Position numbers and translations under genes: made by a program
Source: Piscicola geometra
Taxonomy: Eukaryota > Annelida > Clitellata > Hirudinida > Piscicolidae
Direction: 5' to 3'
DNA: 64,000 nucleotides
Assembly (NCBI GenBank): GCA_943735955.1
Contig: OX030959.1
Location: 5,727,241-5,791,240 of the forward strand
In this document: in pieces, positions 26,764-40,333 of the stretch
Position numbering within the stretch: position 1 is the first letter of the stretch
Layout of the letters: each line of letters opens with the position of its first letter
Notes under the pieces: model-generated
What the model was told of the DNA's origin: nothing
Seen by the model: the letters and a program-made list of their open reading frames with translations, nothing else
Databases searched by the model: none

Positions 26764-26829
26764 ATGATCCTTATTTTAGCCACTATTATTTGTATGGAAG
26801 GAAGCAGAGGACGCGTCAAAAGGTCAAGG
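26764..26829 (+). other. Signal-peptide-like short open frame with donor
   Basis: From ATG at 26764 the frame reads MILILATIICMEGSRGRVKR and continues to a donor-like GTTAAG at 26830. The start is hydrophobic like a secretion signal, followed by a basic stretch with a KR pair. It could be the first exon of a small secreted peptide, but no second exon was found and chance is a real alternative. Confidence 0.15.
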
Positions 26830-27117
26830 GTTAAGTTCATACTTTTATCTAGCCACGTCATTGTCTTGGTAGATTTCAACGGCTGGATATTTAGACCAAA
26901 AAGAGAAAAAAATTAAAATGTATAAATATTACCAATTGAAAAAAAATTTCACAATAAAAAAAAGTTTATGAAAATTTCTGCCCAAAATATGTAAAAGTGA
27001 TAGCTTATGTGTTAAATGTGAGAGCAAAAAGTATGCATAATGAAGTAGAATGTTTTAGAAGCCAGAGAAATGTTAATGTATAAATGCTCGTTAAAATAAT
27101 GAGACCTGGGCTAGAGA

Positions 27118-27385
27118 TGGTGAAGATAATAATGATGATGGTGATGAGGATAATGAAGATGATGATGATGATTATATTGGAAATAATATTGATGATATGA
27201 TACTGATGATATGGATAATGAATATAAAAATCATGAAAATGTTTTATCTGATTTTAGATAAAGATTTTTAAGATGATTAATGTGAATATGAGAGATAGCA
27301 ATAACTCTTGGATAATTTTTAGAATATTTGATGATCCTGATGATGATGATGATGGTAGCTGTCAAAAACGATGTTTATGATGATG
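27118..27385. repeat. Interrupted GAT/ATG trinucleotide patches
   Basis: Short GATGATGAT runs alternate with diverged sequence (27118-27235 and about 27325-27385). It is a decayed microsatellite of the same family that recurs in the introns and coding tails of the cluster at 47-64 kb. Confidence 0.8.
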
Positions 27386-29895
27386 GATGGTAGAGAGGAA
27401 GGTGTAGCTTGCTGAATAATAAATGAGTGAACATACCAAGCATCACTTTAATGATCTAGTGAGGTGTTTGTAGCTGCTATTGATTGCTATTCCCAATCGA
27501 CCCTGTTCTTGTGCACATACACACACACACATTCATACACTGCGAAAACACACAGATAAAAACAAGCCGAAAAAAAAACTATTAAGATTGAGTAAGCTAT
27601 TCTTAGGTTAGCAATTTCACGAAAAAAAACTAAATACATGAACAATGTTCATTGAACATATACACGTTCTAAGATAGAACTAAGTAATTTTATTTCCCTC
27701 TTGCTCATTGCTTTATGAACATTGAAAAAGAAGATATAAACATAGCTTATGCTAAAAAAATGGGGAAAAAGCACAATAATGATAAACTATAATTTACGTG
27801 GTAATATGAATAAAGACATGTCTGGAAAGAAAGGAAGTTTTTTCATGTTCGCCAGTATCAGAGACCTTATTTAACGAATTTATTTTGAATTTTGATGATA
27901 AAACAAATAGAATTCAAAGATACCATCGAAGAATAACTTTTCTAAGAATTAAAGAAAATGTAAAAAATATGTGATAGAAATTTAAAAAAAAACGATATCA
28001 GGTTTTATATGAATGTATATTGATCCGTTGTAGAATTAGCACGGTTCTTTGGAACACTTAGTTGAAAAGGGAGCTATGAACGATTCGACTGTAGTTTATA
28101 TCTCCATAATAACACTTGAAATCATCAATTAAAAGGTGAGTTAGTACTATATAATAGGTTATTACTTTTGGAATATTTATAATATTCTAGGCCTCTTTTA
28201 TTGGATTCTGGGTGTAGCTGTATGCACAATTAGATATGCTCAAATGAAATTTATCTATAGTTTAGTTGAATTATTTTTTAAAATCGAAAAATGAACATAC
28301 ATTCTTCCATGGAATCTCGAAGTAAAAAGAACATGCAGCATTTAATTATCTTTATGCGAGCTCTTAAAGTAATACCTTCCCATAAAAAAAATATATAAAC
28401 TTTGAAACTAAATTGGGAAATTTTATCTTCGAAATTAAATTGATTGAATTTCTTAAAACCTTAATAGAAATACTCATAATTTTAATATTTAAAAATGTTT
28501 TATAATATTTTAAGTTTTTTAAACCAATTGAAATAATAATATAACTGATTAAAAGAATAATAACAATAATGAGATTAGTTTAGTTTCCTAGTTTTATTGC
28601 GACAAATTCAGAACTAAAGCCCTATAGGATACTTGTAAGAAAGACAGCAAGCTTAACACCCTTGCCAGGCGTTCATAAAAGCAGAAACAAAACTCAAATA
28701 AAATTTTACGCTTCTCAAATCCTGCATCTGTTAGAGCTATCTTGAACAATATATGTATCTTAAGAGCTTTTCCTAATGTCTTTCTGCAACTATCTTAATT
28801 TCAACTTTTTCTGTATTGCAAAAAAAGTGTTAATATCTTTTTTCCAATGAACTCAGTTAAAATATTCTCTATTGTATTTTAATTTATATTTCTTAAAACT
28901 TAAAATAAATTTTCGAACTGTTGAATTTGTAAATAACAATTTTATATTTAAAACATTAAAAACCTAAATGAGTAAAAATTATTGAGTAATCAAGTTGGTT
29001 TTTTATTTTAAAAATAATGACTTTACGGAATTTGGATCATTCAAATTACTCGAAATATATAAAAACATCACAACATCCAATTTTTCATCTTTATGATGAT
29101 TTTTATAGGAGAGTTTATTACTGTTCGTCTAGAAAAATAACTGCGTATTGCTTCTGAAAACACCGCTAATTTATTTTATTTCTTTTCCCTATATTTTTTT
29201 TTTGCAAAAATGAAACTTTTCAAACCTGTATGAGATTTAAAAATTGTTAAAAATTTTTTTGAATTATATATTTATGAAAAAATAGGATATACTTTTCAAA
29301 AACAACTTAATTAGTTTTAGGGTCATTATATTTTAAACTTTATTAGTACATACCATAAACATTTCATAATGATATAACATGTTTATTAATTGATCTAATT
29401 TACTTTTTATATGGGAAAAAACTGCCGCTAAAAACTGTAATATGGAATAATAAAATAATACGAAATAAAGTATATATTGTCATAGCAGCAAGTAAACGTT
29501 CCTAATTTTAAGTTATTTCTAATTTTTTCAATTGAAAGTAATGAATAAAAAACATTCTTTAAAAAATGATTAAAATACATTTATGGATAATTTCAAAAAT
29601 TATTTCGTCGTACGTGAGCAGTGAAAAAAATCATTTACACTTGTTGATCAAATTTTATCAGCTTTATTACTGTACTTGAAATTTTAGTAAAATGTTTACA
29701 TAGATTGTGTAAATTTAGTTAAACATTTATGAAAATAGGTTGAAAAAACTGGTATAAAGAAAGTGGTATCAGCTAAACTTCAGCTTCATTCAACATTTTT
29801 GTTCTAATTGTTGAAAATTGAAACACAGTTAAACTCTCGGTATTTCATAATACCTGATTATTTCTTTTTTTATCTACTAGGTTTTTAAATATATT

Positions 29896-30215
29896 TTATC
29901 AATATGTTTTTGTAAATATATATGAATATATATTTATTAAATATATATGAATATATATTTATTAAATATATATGAATAAAAATTTATTAAATATATATGA
30001 ATATATATTTATTAAATATATAAATATATCTTTTTTGAATATGTATGAATATGTATATATATATATATATATGAATCCATGTCATTTTTAAATAAATATG
30101 AGTATTTTATTTTTGAATATATATTTTTTAAATTTTATTTTTTTTGAATATATATTTTTTAAATTTTATTTTTTTAAATATATATTTTTTAAATTTTATT
30201 TTTTTTGAATATATT
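29896..30215. repeat. AT minisatellite
   Basis: Units of the form ATATATATGAATATATATTT with TATTAA spacers repeat several times (about 29920-30030). They are followed by a pure TA run near 30050-30070 and by three copies of a unit TTTTTTAAATTTTATTTTTT plus GAATATATA (about 30120-30205). It is strongly AT and able to form cruciform or unwound DNA. Confidence 0.9.
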
Positions 30216-32759
30216 AAAAAAAATTTTTTTGTGAATATTCAGGAATCTATATTTTCTCAATTATATATGAATAAAGATATGTACGAATAAAGATTGTGCA
30301 ATTATACTTTTTAAATATATATGAATTATATTTTTCAAATATATATGAATAGATCTTTTTTACATACAACACTTTGAAAACTTTTCTAATTAAATCAGTG
30401 AAGTACATTGAAAAAAATTATGTCAAATGATTTTGAAATAATTTGATATAAATAAAAATCAAATATTGCAATAATATAAGAGTTTTATTTTCAAACTACG
30501 TAAGAGTTTTTTTGAATATCTTTTAATGCTCAAGCTTGCTATTCAAAATTAAAATCGAATATTCATTAAATTGTTGAACTTCAATAACTATTCAAATTTT
30601 CTACGTGGCTTTGAAAATTACAAACTCGATTTGTTTTAAGATCATTCAAAACAAGTTTATTTCAACTTTTAAAATAAAGTTTAAAAAATTACTATTATGC
30701 AACTTATTTATTTTTATACTTTATTTTATTATATTAGGAGTTTACTTTTTTATTAGATTCTTTTACGAGACGCCTTTATCTCTCTTGCTTCTAATTATAG
30801 TAATCCTATTTTCTTGGTTCCGCGAAAACAACCTTAAAATATCGTTAAAATAGCAAACTCAATACGTCATGAGATATTTTTTACGTTTTTCTTTTGGATA
30901 TTCAGTGAACCCTATTTTTTCAAATTTGCTTTACCAAATAAATTAATTTTTGAAAAAAAATCTGGAAAAATTTAATTTGAAATCTGTTTCAACAAATTCG
31001 TTACTATACTATCAAAAAATTATTGTGAAACTTGAATTAAATTAATTTTAGTTCCATAACATATGAAAATTAAGTTATTTTTATGTCGTATTGTTCCTTT
31101 ATCAGGAGATATATATTATCATTTATAAAAATAAAAATGTTAATATTCTTTAGAAAATCACTTGCAAAGATCAGGAGCACATTTGGAATTAATATAATTT
31201 TATAATTACAGCTATTATTTAGAACTAATAAAAGGATGCATTCCATTCATATGACAATTGATTATTGTTCAAAGTTATAAAAGTCACACTAAGAAAATAC
31301 TTAAGCATAGTTCTTTAATCCCATGTCGCTGAAAACAATGTACAAATCAATAATTTGCAAATTCATTGAAGTTTACAGGCTAAAGAAGCACATATCAAAC
31401 CGTAAATTTGCAAAAACACACTGAAAAAAATAATATTCTGAATTTGGTATATATAGTTCTGATTTTAACTTTTGAACTAAAATTCTAAAACTTTTACTAT
31501 TTAACCTTTTTTTTTTAAAATACTTTCTAAGTTTGCGAAAGAATATAGGCACTATTGAACCATTCCAATACATGGAAATTCAATCAACTAGCTAGTTTTA
31601 TATGCGTGGTAACATTTAAAACTTTGCATGTTCAGACCATTAAAGTTAATATGGTGAACTATTCATGGTAAACAATCTTTACCTTTGGGGTTTAGTTGGA
31701 CTACATTTATATATATATTATCATAGTCTGTTTTACTCACAGCCTGAAAGACGCATCCCATGTTACAATGCTTCTGGGAACCATGGTAAGGGGGAGAGGG
31801 CATAATCATTGATTTCAAAATTTCAAAACGTTTACTTAAGACATGATTAACACTAACAATACAAGAAGATTGACACAAAAATTATTTTTGATTTCAAAAA
31901 TAACTCACACCCACTCACGATTGTAAAAACACACAAAATTTTAAACTTTTTATTTACTAGAAAAACAAATTTTTGTAAACTATTTTAAACCTTGATTTTT
32001 TTTATGTTAATCTTTCTGGGTTCATACATTCAGTTATGAATTGTTTTTACATTTTAAAAAAGTTAAGTTTTTACTATTTTTTGGCTCGATCCGTTGCTTT
32101 GAAGCCTCCGAAAGACTAGATCTGTCCATTTCTTAGCTGCTGGCTCTTTTATAGGATGGTGGATCTACTAACTGCTTCCAATTTACCATTTTCATCTTAA
32201 CACACTGCCATTTCATTCCAAGGTTGTGAACAAGAGTTTGATCGATTTCAGAAGGCTGCTCACTGATTGGGTACTCCATCAATGTCATAGTCTTTCTTTT
32301 GCCTATCTGAACCCGTCTTTAGATCAGTCTATACAAGAATAGGTTACTTGTAGATTTACTCCAAATGCTCAACTGCTGCTTTTGACACAAAATACACATC
32401 CGAACAGGAAAAAACCACCATAAAACTTTTAAATAGGAAGGTTCTGTAACTTCTCTGACTAGACAGGCTAGGCGATTGGTTATCTGTGAGATCACTGAAG
32501 TTGTGAATTCATACTTATATTCGTTTCAACCATTGCTGGAGCCCAGTGTAGTTTGGGCTGCAAAAATATTTTAACTAATATTTATAATTTTATATAATAT
32601 TCAGTCTTAATGATTAGTTTTTTCTTAAGCCTAAATTTTCGATTCAGTTTTATGGTGTTTCATCAAAAGTACCAACTCTTCAATATAAAATATTCATGAA
32701 ATAACCTAGTTAACCAAATTCTAAAGTGAAGTCAAAAATTTCAATTTTTCCGATTCTTT
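30216..32759. other. AT-rich desert with a few coding-like fragments
   Basis: The 82-codon open frame at 30605-30853 is Phe/Ile/Leu/Lys-rich low complexity and not supported. A minus-strand exon candidate at 31741-31852 is listed separately. The stretch at about 32085-32560 is less AT-rich. On the minus strand it has a 58-codon open run (about 32310-32140) containing MTLMEYPISEQPSEIDQ, with a stop immediately upstream. It may be a decayed mobile-element frame and was not identified. Confidence 0.4.
31741..31852 (-). other. Candidate internal exon
   Basis: On the minus strand, a pyrimidine-rich acceptor (TCTTCTTGTATTGTTAG) is followed by 37 open codons, including SKRFEILKSMIMPSPPYHG and QKHCNMGCVFQA, and a consensus donor GTGAGT (31740-31735). 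Both splice sites are good and the peptide composition is protein-like, but the length is short and no neighbour exon or family is recognised. Confidence 0.25.
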
Positions 32760-32960
32760 GCCCCCCCCCCCTAACAGGGTTTCTATGCACCACTTCACAC
32801 GCCGTACACATTTTTCAAAGCATCGTCACAAACACCGCATCATATACCCTAGGTATATGATAGTTCACGGCTGCTCATCGGAATTCAAACAGGCAACCTT
32901 TGAGTTGCAAGTCCGACGTCTCCCAGATAAGCCATTCTCGCTTCCATGTGAAAACACAAC
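32760..32960 (-). mobile_element. tRNA-like SINE candidate
   Basis: The minus strand reads TGGCTTATCTGG (32934-32923, like a pol III A box). About 33 nt further it reads GTTTGAATTCC (32890-32880, like a B box), with GTCGGACTTGCAACTC between them where a tRNA anticodon arm would lie. This A-box/B-box spacing is what tRNA-derived SINEs and tRNAs show. A non-tRNA body follows, ending near a run of G (C on the plus strand at 32761-32770). The arms do not form a clean cloverleaf, so a functional tRNA is unlikely. The open frame at 32758-33009 over it is not a gene. Confidence 0.4.
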
Positions 32961-35900
32961 TTTTAATTTATTTTTCAAACTGTTTTTAATATTCATGTGT
33001 GAATACTAAAATGATTGTGATGCATTTTTAAACTAATATGATTTGGCCTCATCTAACATTTACATGTTCCAAAATTTAAATTTTCACTCATATGTCGAAA
33101 TGATATAGTATATATGTTTTCATTTTTTTGCTAATAACGGTATTGAAAATGAATTTTCCATTGTAATATAAATTCCATGTGATATTACTTTGAATGCGGA
33201 AAATACATTTTGAGAAAAATGAGATATTAGTATTTGAGTTTTATTGTATCCTATTTAATAAAACTTTTTCTTTCTATAGATGGCATTACCATATTGAAGT
33301 ACATGAAATGCTTAGATATATAGGAATGCTATAATAGAATTTTGTAAAACTAGCTAGATGAAACCTAAATTTAATGTTAAAGTTTTTTTTCCTAACTTAA
33401 AATAAAAATTTTAATGAAATTTTTTAATAGGAGTCACTTTTAGACTAAATTACAGGAAGCAGTATTTATGAATCTTACTAAAATATTTATCACAATTTAG
33501 TTTGCTACAAAATTAACAAAGGAACAAATTGCCAAAAACAAACAGAATATCCAGAACAAAGGTATGATTATTTCAAGTTTAAACAATTCAATATTGAGTT
33601 TGCTGACTTATAATTTATCATTAAGTTTTTAAATATTTAACATAAATTTCAAAAAAATGTCAAGTTGAAAAATTATTATAAATAAAGTATATTGAATCAA
33701 AAGTTTTTTTGTTAAAACTTCAACTAATTTCCGAAAAAGACATTTTTATGTCAGAGTGAAAATTTTAAATATTCATAAAACTTATTTATCTTTTTCATGA
33801 TAAAACGAATTTAAAAAACGAGATTTACTAAATTAATATCTTTCTATTGTTATTTAAATAATTTAAACAAAAATCATGAAAAAAAGCAATGACTCTTATA
33901 ATGAATCGGAAAATAGATAGTTTATTAAGAAATCATTTTTTTGGAAATTAAAGTAAATTTTAACATTTTAAAATACTATTATATGATGGTGGCGTATAGT
34001 TAAACAAGGAAGTGATGCACATACACGGTTAAAAAAAATTTGCATGTTTAAGATGCTAAAGAGATGCTGCTGCAGAAAAATCAGCAGGAGCATGAAGAAG
34101 CCATGAGTCAGTACATAAAATGCTCGTGTGCATGTGTCTTTGAATGTGTATATGCAAAGTTTAAAATATACATAAAACTCAAAGTAATATATAATAATTA
34201 TTTTTATTTATCGTTCTTATTTTAAACTTTTTCATCTTTTCAGATAAAAAAAAACAATATTTAGTTTTAAAAAGTTTGAAAAATCTACTTTATTTTCTCT
34301 TAAATTAAATTTTTCATGGTGAAATAGAAATCATTTATAAGAAAATCGAAAGATTTTTTTAAAATAAACCAATCATACTTTGTGGGAAAGAATAAAATGT
34401 CATAACGTGATAGTTTATATGAGAGCAAGGAAAATAAAAATCGATGAAGTAGAAGAATTGATTAAGAAAAGAAATAAATTCTCAAACTCATGGGATCAAT
34501 ATAAGAGCATTGCTTTATAGTTTAAACATAAAATTTATTTTAATTTTCAGTAGTTAAGATTTTGCTAATTTAAAATATTTTTATTAAAATGTTAATTTTT
34601 GTAAAAAAAGTTCGCTGAAACGTAATTTTTTAAAATATATGTAGCAATTTTAGTATCATAATATATTGATCCAACATTTGTAATTAATAAACTTGAACAC
34701 TATAAGTGTCATTAAATTAACTTGTTTTTTCAAAAGTAAGAAGGTGTTTTATTTAAAAAAAAACAAAGAATTTTGCGTTACATTCATAATGAGATTACTT
34801 ATATTAAAATTTTAAATTATAAAAACTTCATACAAAGTATTTTTCATTTTTGTGTGTAAACTTCAGTTCTCTTGAAATAAGAATAGAGTTCTGAATATAT
34901 AACAGTAAACTATTTCTTTATAATTAATTAATTTTATAAATAATTCAAATCTCGTTTTGTCATTTTATTTTATTCGAATGATGTCGTGTCTTAGTTTAGT
35001 TGTATGAATTACAGTGAAAGGTATACGAAACATTTAAATTAAATTTTTTTAAAGACTTTTGTCATCGAACTATCCACTGAAATTCACTTTTTTGACTAAT
35101 CTTTTTTCACCAAACTTATTTCTCTAATAATTATTACTATATACGTTTATAGAATTGAAAAATTCGATTAAGACAAAAAGTTATAAACGTTTTATGTTTT
35201 TGTAAAGTTGTTACTACAACTAAAATGTCAAACAAAGACATTTCGAAGCATACATTGAAAAACAAATATAAATTTTGTATTTGTAAAAATAATTATATGA
35301 TAGGAAAAGACCTTTACTTGATTATTCACAACGATTTAAAATGTGTAGATCTTGTTCAAATGTAATTTTTTGATTTCAAAAAGTATTTTTTAATCTTTTA
35401 TAATACCCTTATCATTTAAATCAAGTTACTAAATTAAGATAACCTTGCGAAAAAAATCTATAAACGCTTCTATGTTCATTTTAAAACATAAATACTAATA
35501 TTAAAATTTCTAAATTTTATTAACCAAATTTTTAATGCTGATAGATCGCTCACCAGGGACTTAAAATAAATGATTGAAAAAATGATACAACAAATGAATA
35601 AATTTAATCAAAATATATTATAGAAAACTAACATATTTGAAAATTGGAAAATTAAGTTAATTAGTTTTCTTTTTTTTTATACGATTTTGTTTCGATATTC
35701 ATAATAAACAATTATTAATGTAATTATTACTATTTTTCCAAGTGATTTTAAAAAAGTAAACAATATAAGAAGAAAAGAAAAAAGAAAATAGATATTTCAT
35801 GAGCATGTGTTAGGTCGTTTCCGCATAATTAAACTTCACGGCTCCTACATCTAAAAGTGATTAACCACCTTTGAGAGCCTAATGCAATCCAACATCTTTC

Positions 35901-37504
35901 AACATCGACTCATACGCCAGCTCAGATTTCAAACTAAATAATGAATCTATTATTACTGTACTCTTTTTCTTTTCGTTTTTTTGCGTTACTGTATTCATGT
36001 CTATTCAGATATCATTTTTTGTTTATTGTTTTTTATTCAAAAAATAGATAATTAATTCCAAGTAAATTTATTGAATAATCAAAAATAAAACACATTTGTT
36101 TCAACATTTAAAACATTATAACTCTAATTGTATATATAAAACTATTAGATGATACCTCATATCATTTAGTATCATTATACTTTGGAAGAATAACTCATTT
36201 GAATCTTCGTCAATCATATTATTAACGAAAGCTAACTAAAAGTCATATTCATCGCTAAAGTCTTAATATAAATCAAAGCATTTATGGTGCTTCTTTGGCA
36301 TCTGCAGATATGCTTTCCCAATTATCTGGTTAAAATCATGTCTGACACTTTAATTATAAGTCCGATTAGCACGGAAATGTTTATTCTTAAATGTTATGTA
36401 AAACTACATTCAAACTCACGTAATTTTGTGAATATAGTTTAGTTTAAAATTCGAATTGAAGATTGAAGCTAGAGATGTTTAATTTCAACTTAAAACGAAT
36501 GGTAAGCTTCAAGTTTTCTAATTTTGCAGTTTGAAAATACTGAAAAAAAGTTAAGAGTTAAAGGAAAAATCTTTTAAATTGAATGTTCCAAAAAGATAAA
36601 TTTCAAATACTCTTTATTATGATATAATATTTATAAATCTTTCGTATTCCAAAAGTCTAATATGTTATTCATAAAGCTGACTTTCCAAACGCCAAAGTGG
36701 AATAAGAAATGAGGCAAGGGTCAAATAGCACTTTCGCATTCATTCGATTTATAGCTCTCTGAAGCATAAATTTAGAAAGGATAGTGTGAACGAATGCTTA
36801 ACATTGAGGTACTCACCAAAAGTGCTCATAATATTATCGCTTTATGTGGAAAACTTAAAGTTAATAATTCACATTAAAAAGTTAAATTTATTTTATTCAA
36901 TTTTTATTTCTGAATAACTAGAATTTTTTATCAAATTTTATTACTTTTTTTCTTTGATTTTTTTTAAATCAAGAAAACCAAATAAGCATAGTGGTTACTT
37001 AAGATGACACTTTTATGGGGTGCAAAAGCTGAATTAAAAAACTAGAATTACTCATAATCTTGTTTTGGTTGCATTTATTTATTGGTTTTGTTGTGTTAGA
37101 TTATTATAAAATTCATTTTAAATTCTCGCTGTTTAATTTATGTAATGAAAAAAAAATTTGAAAGATTAAAATACATGTGATTTTTTTTCTCTCAATTTTC
37201 CTTTTATTTAAATAAATTTATACTTCAATAAAAAAATAAATATTTCTTTCATAAATTCTTCGAGAAGTTAAGGAATCTTTCTAATACCAAAGCCACATCT
37301 GTGCATGCAGATAATCAAATTTTATAATAAGCAGGAGAATAATAAAGTCATATTACAAAGACATAAAAAATGTTCTCCAAAATGCGAGTTGAGTTCAAAG
37401 CGTAATAAGTTATATTCAATTTCTATTTTCGAAGCTTTCCAATTATTATTTATTTCAATAAGAAGTTAAATAAAATAGCTTCATAGCTGTTTTTCGATTA
37501 ATGA

Positions 37505-37645
37505 ACAAATTATTTTTATCAATTTCAATAAATTCACAAATATAATTTTCATCAATTTTAATAAATTAAAAATATAATTTTTATCAATTTCAATAAATTA
37601 AAAAAGATAACTTTTATCAGTTTTTATAAATTGACAAATATAACT
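37505..37645. repeat. Short tandem repeat, about 37-bp unit x4, diverged
   Basis: Four adjacent AT-rich units of the form TTTTATCAATTT(C/T)AATAAATT plus an AAATATAA spacer are present, progressively diverged. It is a local minisatellite. Confidence 0.7.
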
Positions 37646-38069
37646 TTCATAAATGTAAGAATGCTAGAATTACCGAATAGTTTATTCTAACTTGAAAATG
37701 AATTTTCTGGTTAAACCTTAAAACGAATTTTTTTATTTTGAGAAATATTTTGATCACGGACCAACATAACTCTAGAATCTATATCAAATGAAAAATATTA
37801 AACAATTTCCTTATTATTGAAAAATCAAAATTTTTATATAAAAAAAGTGTAAATATATTAGTATTATGAATAAGTATCATTTTACAAGTTTGAAGTTTTT
37901 TATTCATGAAGCAATCAAGGTATATATTAATAAGATTATAAATATTAATTCGTATGTTAAAATTTTATGAAGATGCAAATGAATCACAATTTTAAATTAC
38001 ATTTATATAAGAAATCGAACAAATCAACTTAGTAAATAGATGTGACGGTTTTTTGTTAAATAGTTCTAG

Positions 38070-38150
38070 TGGTCAATGATTGGCGGAGGCTTCATAGCAG
38101 CTGTTCAGATGCCTATATATACAGCTCGTCAGCTGAATTTCCAAGGCTTA
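38070..38150 (+). promoter_or_regulatory. Island with CCAAT, three E-boxes and a TATA box
   Basis: ATTGGCGGAGGC (inverted CCAAT, about 38080) is followed by CAGCTG (about 38099), CAGATG (about 38106), CCTATATATA (about 38113) and a second CAGCTG (about 38130). E-boxes of the CAGCTG type flanking a TATA box suggest control by a bHLH activator. The patch stands out from AT-rich DNA. No transcript start or exon is identified downstream. Confidence 0.35.
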
Positions 38151-40333
38151 AAATTTAAATTTTCAAAATTTAAATTCAAAAATTCTAATGTTTCTATATA
38201 ATTTATTAAGAATTAAAATAATAACTTTTTAATTGGTTCTAGGATTTAGATTCACTAGCAAATCAACTTGTATTTATATAATTCAATGTTATTTTTTATT
38301 AATAGAATGATATATTAAACAGTTTTCTTCTTTTCAGATTAAGAAGAACCGAAAATCTTAACTCGACTCAAAAAGTTTTTCATTTCCGTCTCTGACTTTC
38401 ATTTAAATTAATATCATGTAAATTATTTTCATAGAATACATTTTTGAGACTTATAACATCTTTTACCCCCATGTAGAAATGCTTTAGAAACTATAAAAAG
38501 CTTTCTGCTTGAGGGTATATATGTTGTATAGTTGAAACTACAATCTCATAACGATTTGTATTTAAGATCAATCAGTGCAAATTTGATTCCACATTGATTC
38601 CACATTGCAAATGTTTATGAAAGTTTCTATTTAGTGTTTTTCAACTTTGAAAGTTTTCATAATTACAATATTTTTCTGAAAAAATTGAATCAACAAATAT
38701 TGAAGAATATTCTTTCTACCGTATTTACTAATGATTGTTTCAGTAGAATAAATTTGTATTGCTTCAAATTCGTTGTAGTTCCATTATTATTGAAATATTG
38801 ATCAAAAACTCACTCAAACTATTTTCAAACGTCTTTTTGAAATAAAAAAACTGTATTTTCTGTTTATTTTTTGAATAGTCAAGTTGTAATTAATAATTAA
38901 TTAATTATTAACTATTTTTCAAAAATAAAAAAGAATGAAATTCATGTTTTTGAATAAATCAAATCATATCAAAATTTGAATGAAAGTATTTAAATTTAAA
39001 AACTAAAGTTTATTATCATACTTCTGTATTCTTTCATTTTTTATATATTATTATCAGTTTAACAAAATTTAAATTTAAATTCTGATCTTTTGTACCTTGA
39101 GAACACAGTTATTTCTTTTATATATAAAGTTAATGAAATTTCAGAAGCACATTTTAAATGTTTAAAGTTGAATAATATAAACATTCTATCTAAAAAATGT
39201 GAATATAGATTGTTTTTCTGTAAACAAAATTTTTTAAGGTAAATGTCTAGTTTATGAACACCAGCATTTAAAAAAAATAATGGTTTTCAAACGTCTGATG
39301 ATAACTATTTAGAATATTTATATAATTTTTTTATTATATACTTAATTTTTGGGGTTTTCAGGGTAATTATGAAATTTATCATGCTTTTTCAACACCTACA
39401 ACTACTTCTGTGACGAGTTTGTTTATACCATTTAGCTTTTATTATTTTAATGCCTCAAGCTAAATTTTAATGATTCTTCAATTTTTTTATTTTATGTAGA
39501 TAATTTTGAAATAATCATAGTGTTAGTAAAAAATTTCAATTCTTCTTCACAATAAGCAATAAAGTAGATACTTAGAAAACAGTTTTTTGTTGTTATATAA
39601 AAAAATGTGTTTTTTTCAACTTCATATTTCATCTAAATTATTTTATAAATATCCTTAAGATTGAATGTTAAGTCTTTTTCATATTTATTTAATCATTTTA
39701 GCATATATCCTATATTATAGAGAAGACCTGGCCAAGATGATTATGATTTATAAACAATTTCAATTTTAATTTTATAAAAAAAACTTTAAACTTATTGTTA
39801 GAGTAATTATTCAAGTATTAGGTATATCAAAATTTATTTTCTTAAATCAATTGTTGAATGAAGTGTATCATATTTTTAAAGTCCAAATATATTTTCATCT
39901 TGTCCCAGTAATGTGCTAGAATGAATTAGGCTTTTGGGATGTAAAATAACACGAAAATAATAATAATATAACTAATTAATATTTCACATGATTAAAGGAA
40001 TTATAATAATTTTTTACAGCTTCAAATAAACAAAACAAATGAAAAAAATTATAATTTCAAAAGGTAAGAATAGAAATCTGTTATTCCAGTTTAATAATTA
40101 TACAAAGAGTTTTTATACAAAGGGTAAGATGACGAGCTCGTATCTAGCCCCAAAAAATGTTTGTTTTTATCGCTATGGAAGATGTCAATTAATTGAAGGT
40201 TTTTTATTATAATATGCAGTATTTGAAACAAAATAATATTATATATTATAAAGAAAAATGTTTTGTATTAGGCTACACAACTAAATGGAACTTTCAATTT
40301 CAGCATTTTGTACTATTAATTAACTAAAGGCAG

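Larger units (their letters stand above)
17561..29895. other. AT-rich desert
   Basis: No gene is firmly supported over more than 12 kb. Separate entries cover a TATA-like site (21428-21469), two weak coding-like segments (22846-23034 minus, 26764-26829 plus), a transcription-factor-site cluster (24515-24587) and a GAT-rich patch (27118-27385). A strong donor-like sequence, AAAAGGTGAGT, occurs at about 28133-28143 with only a short open frame before it. Confidence 0.45.

Noticed and set aside
32880..32934. Functional tRNA gene on the minus strand
   Set aside because: Box-like motifs are present, but the acceptor, D and T stems do not pair into a cloverleaf; a SINE head is more likely.
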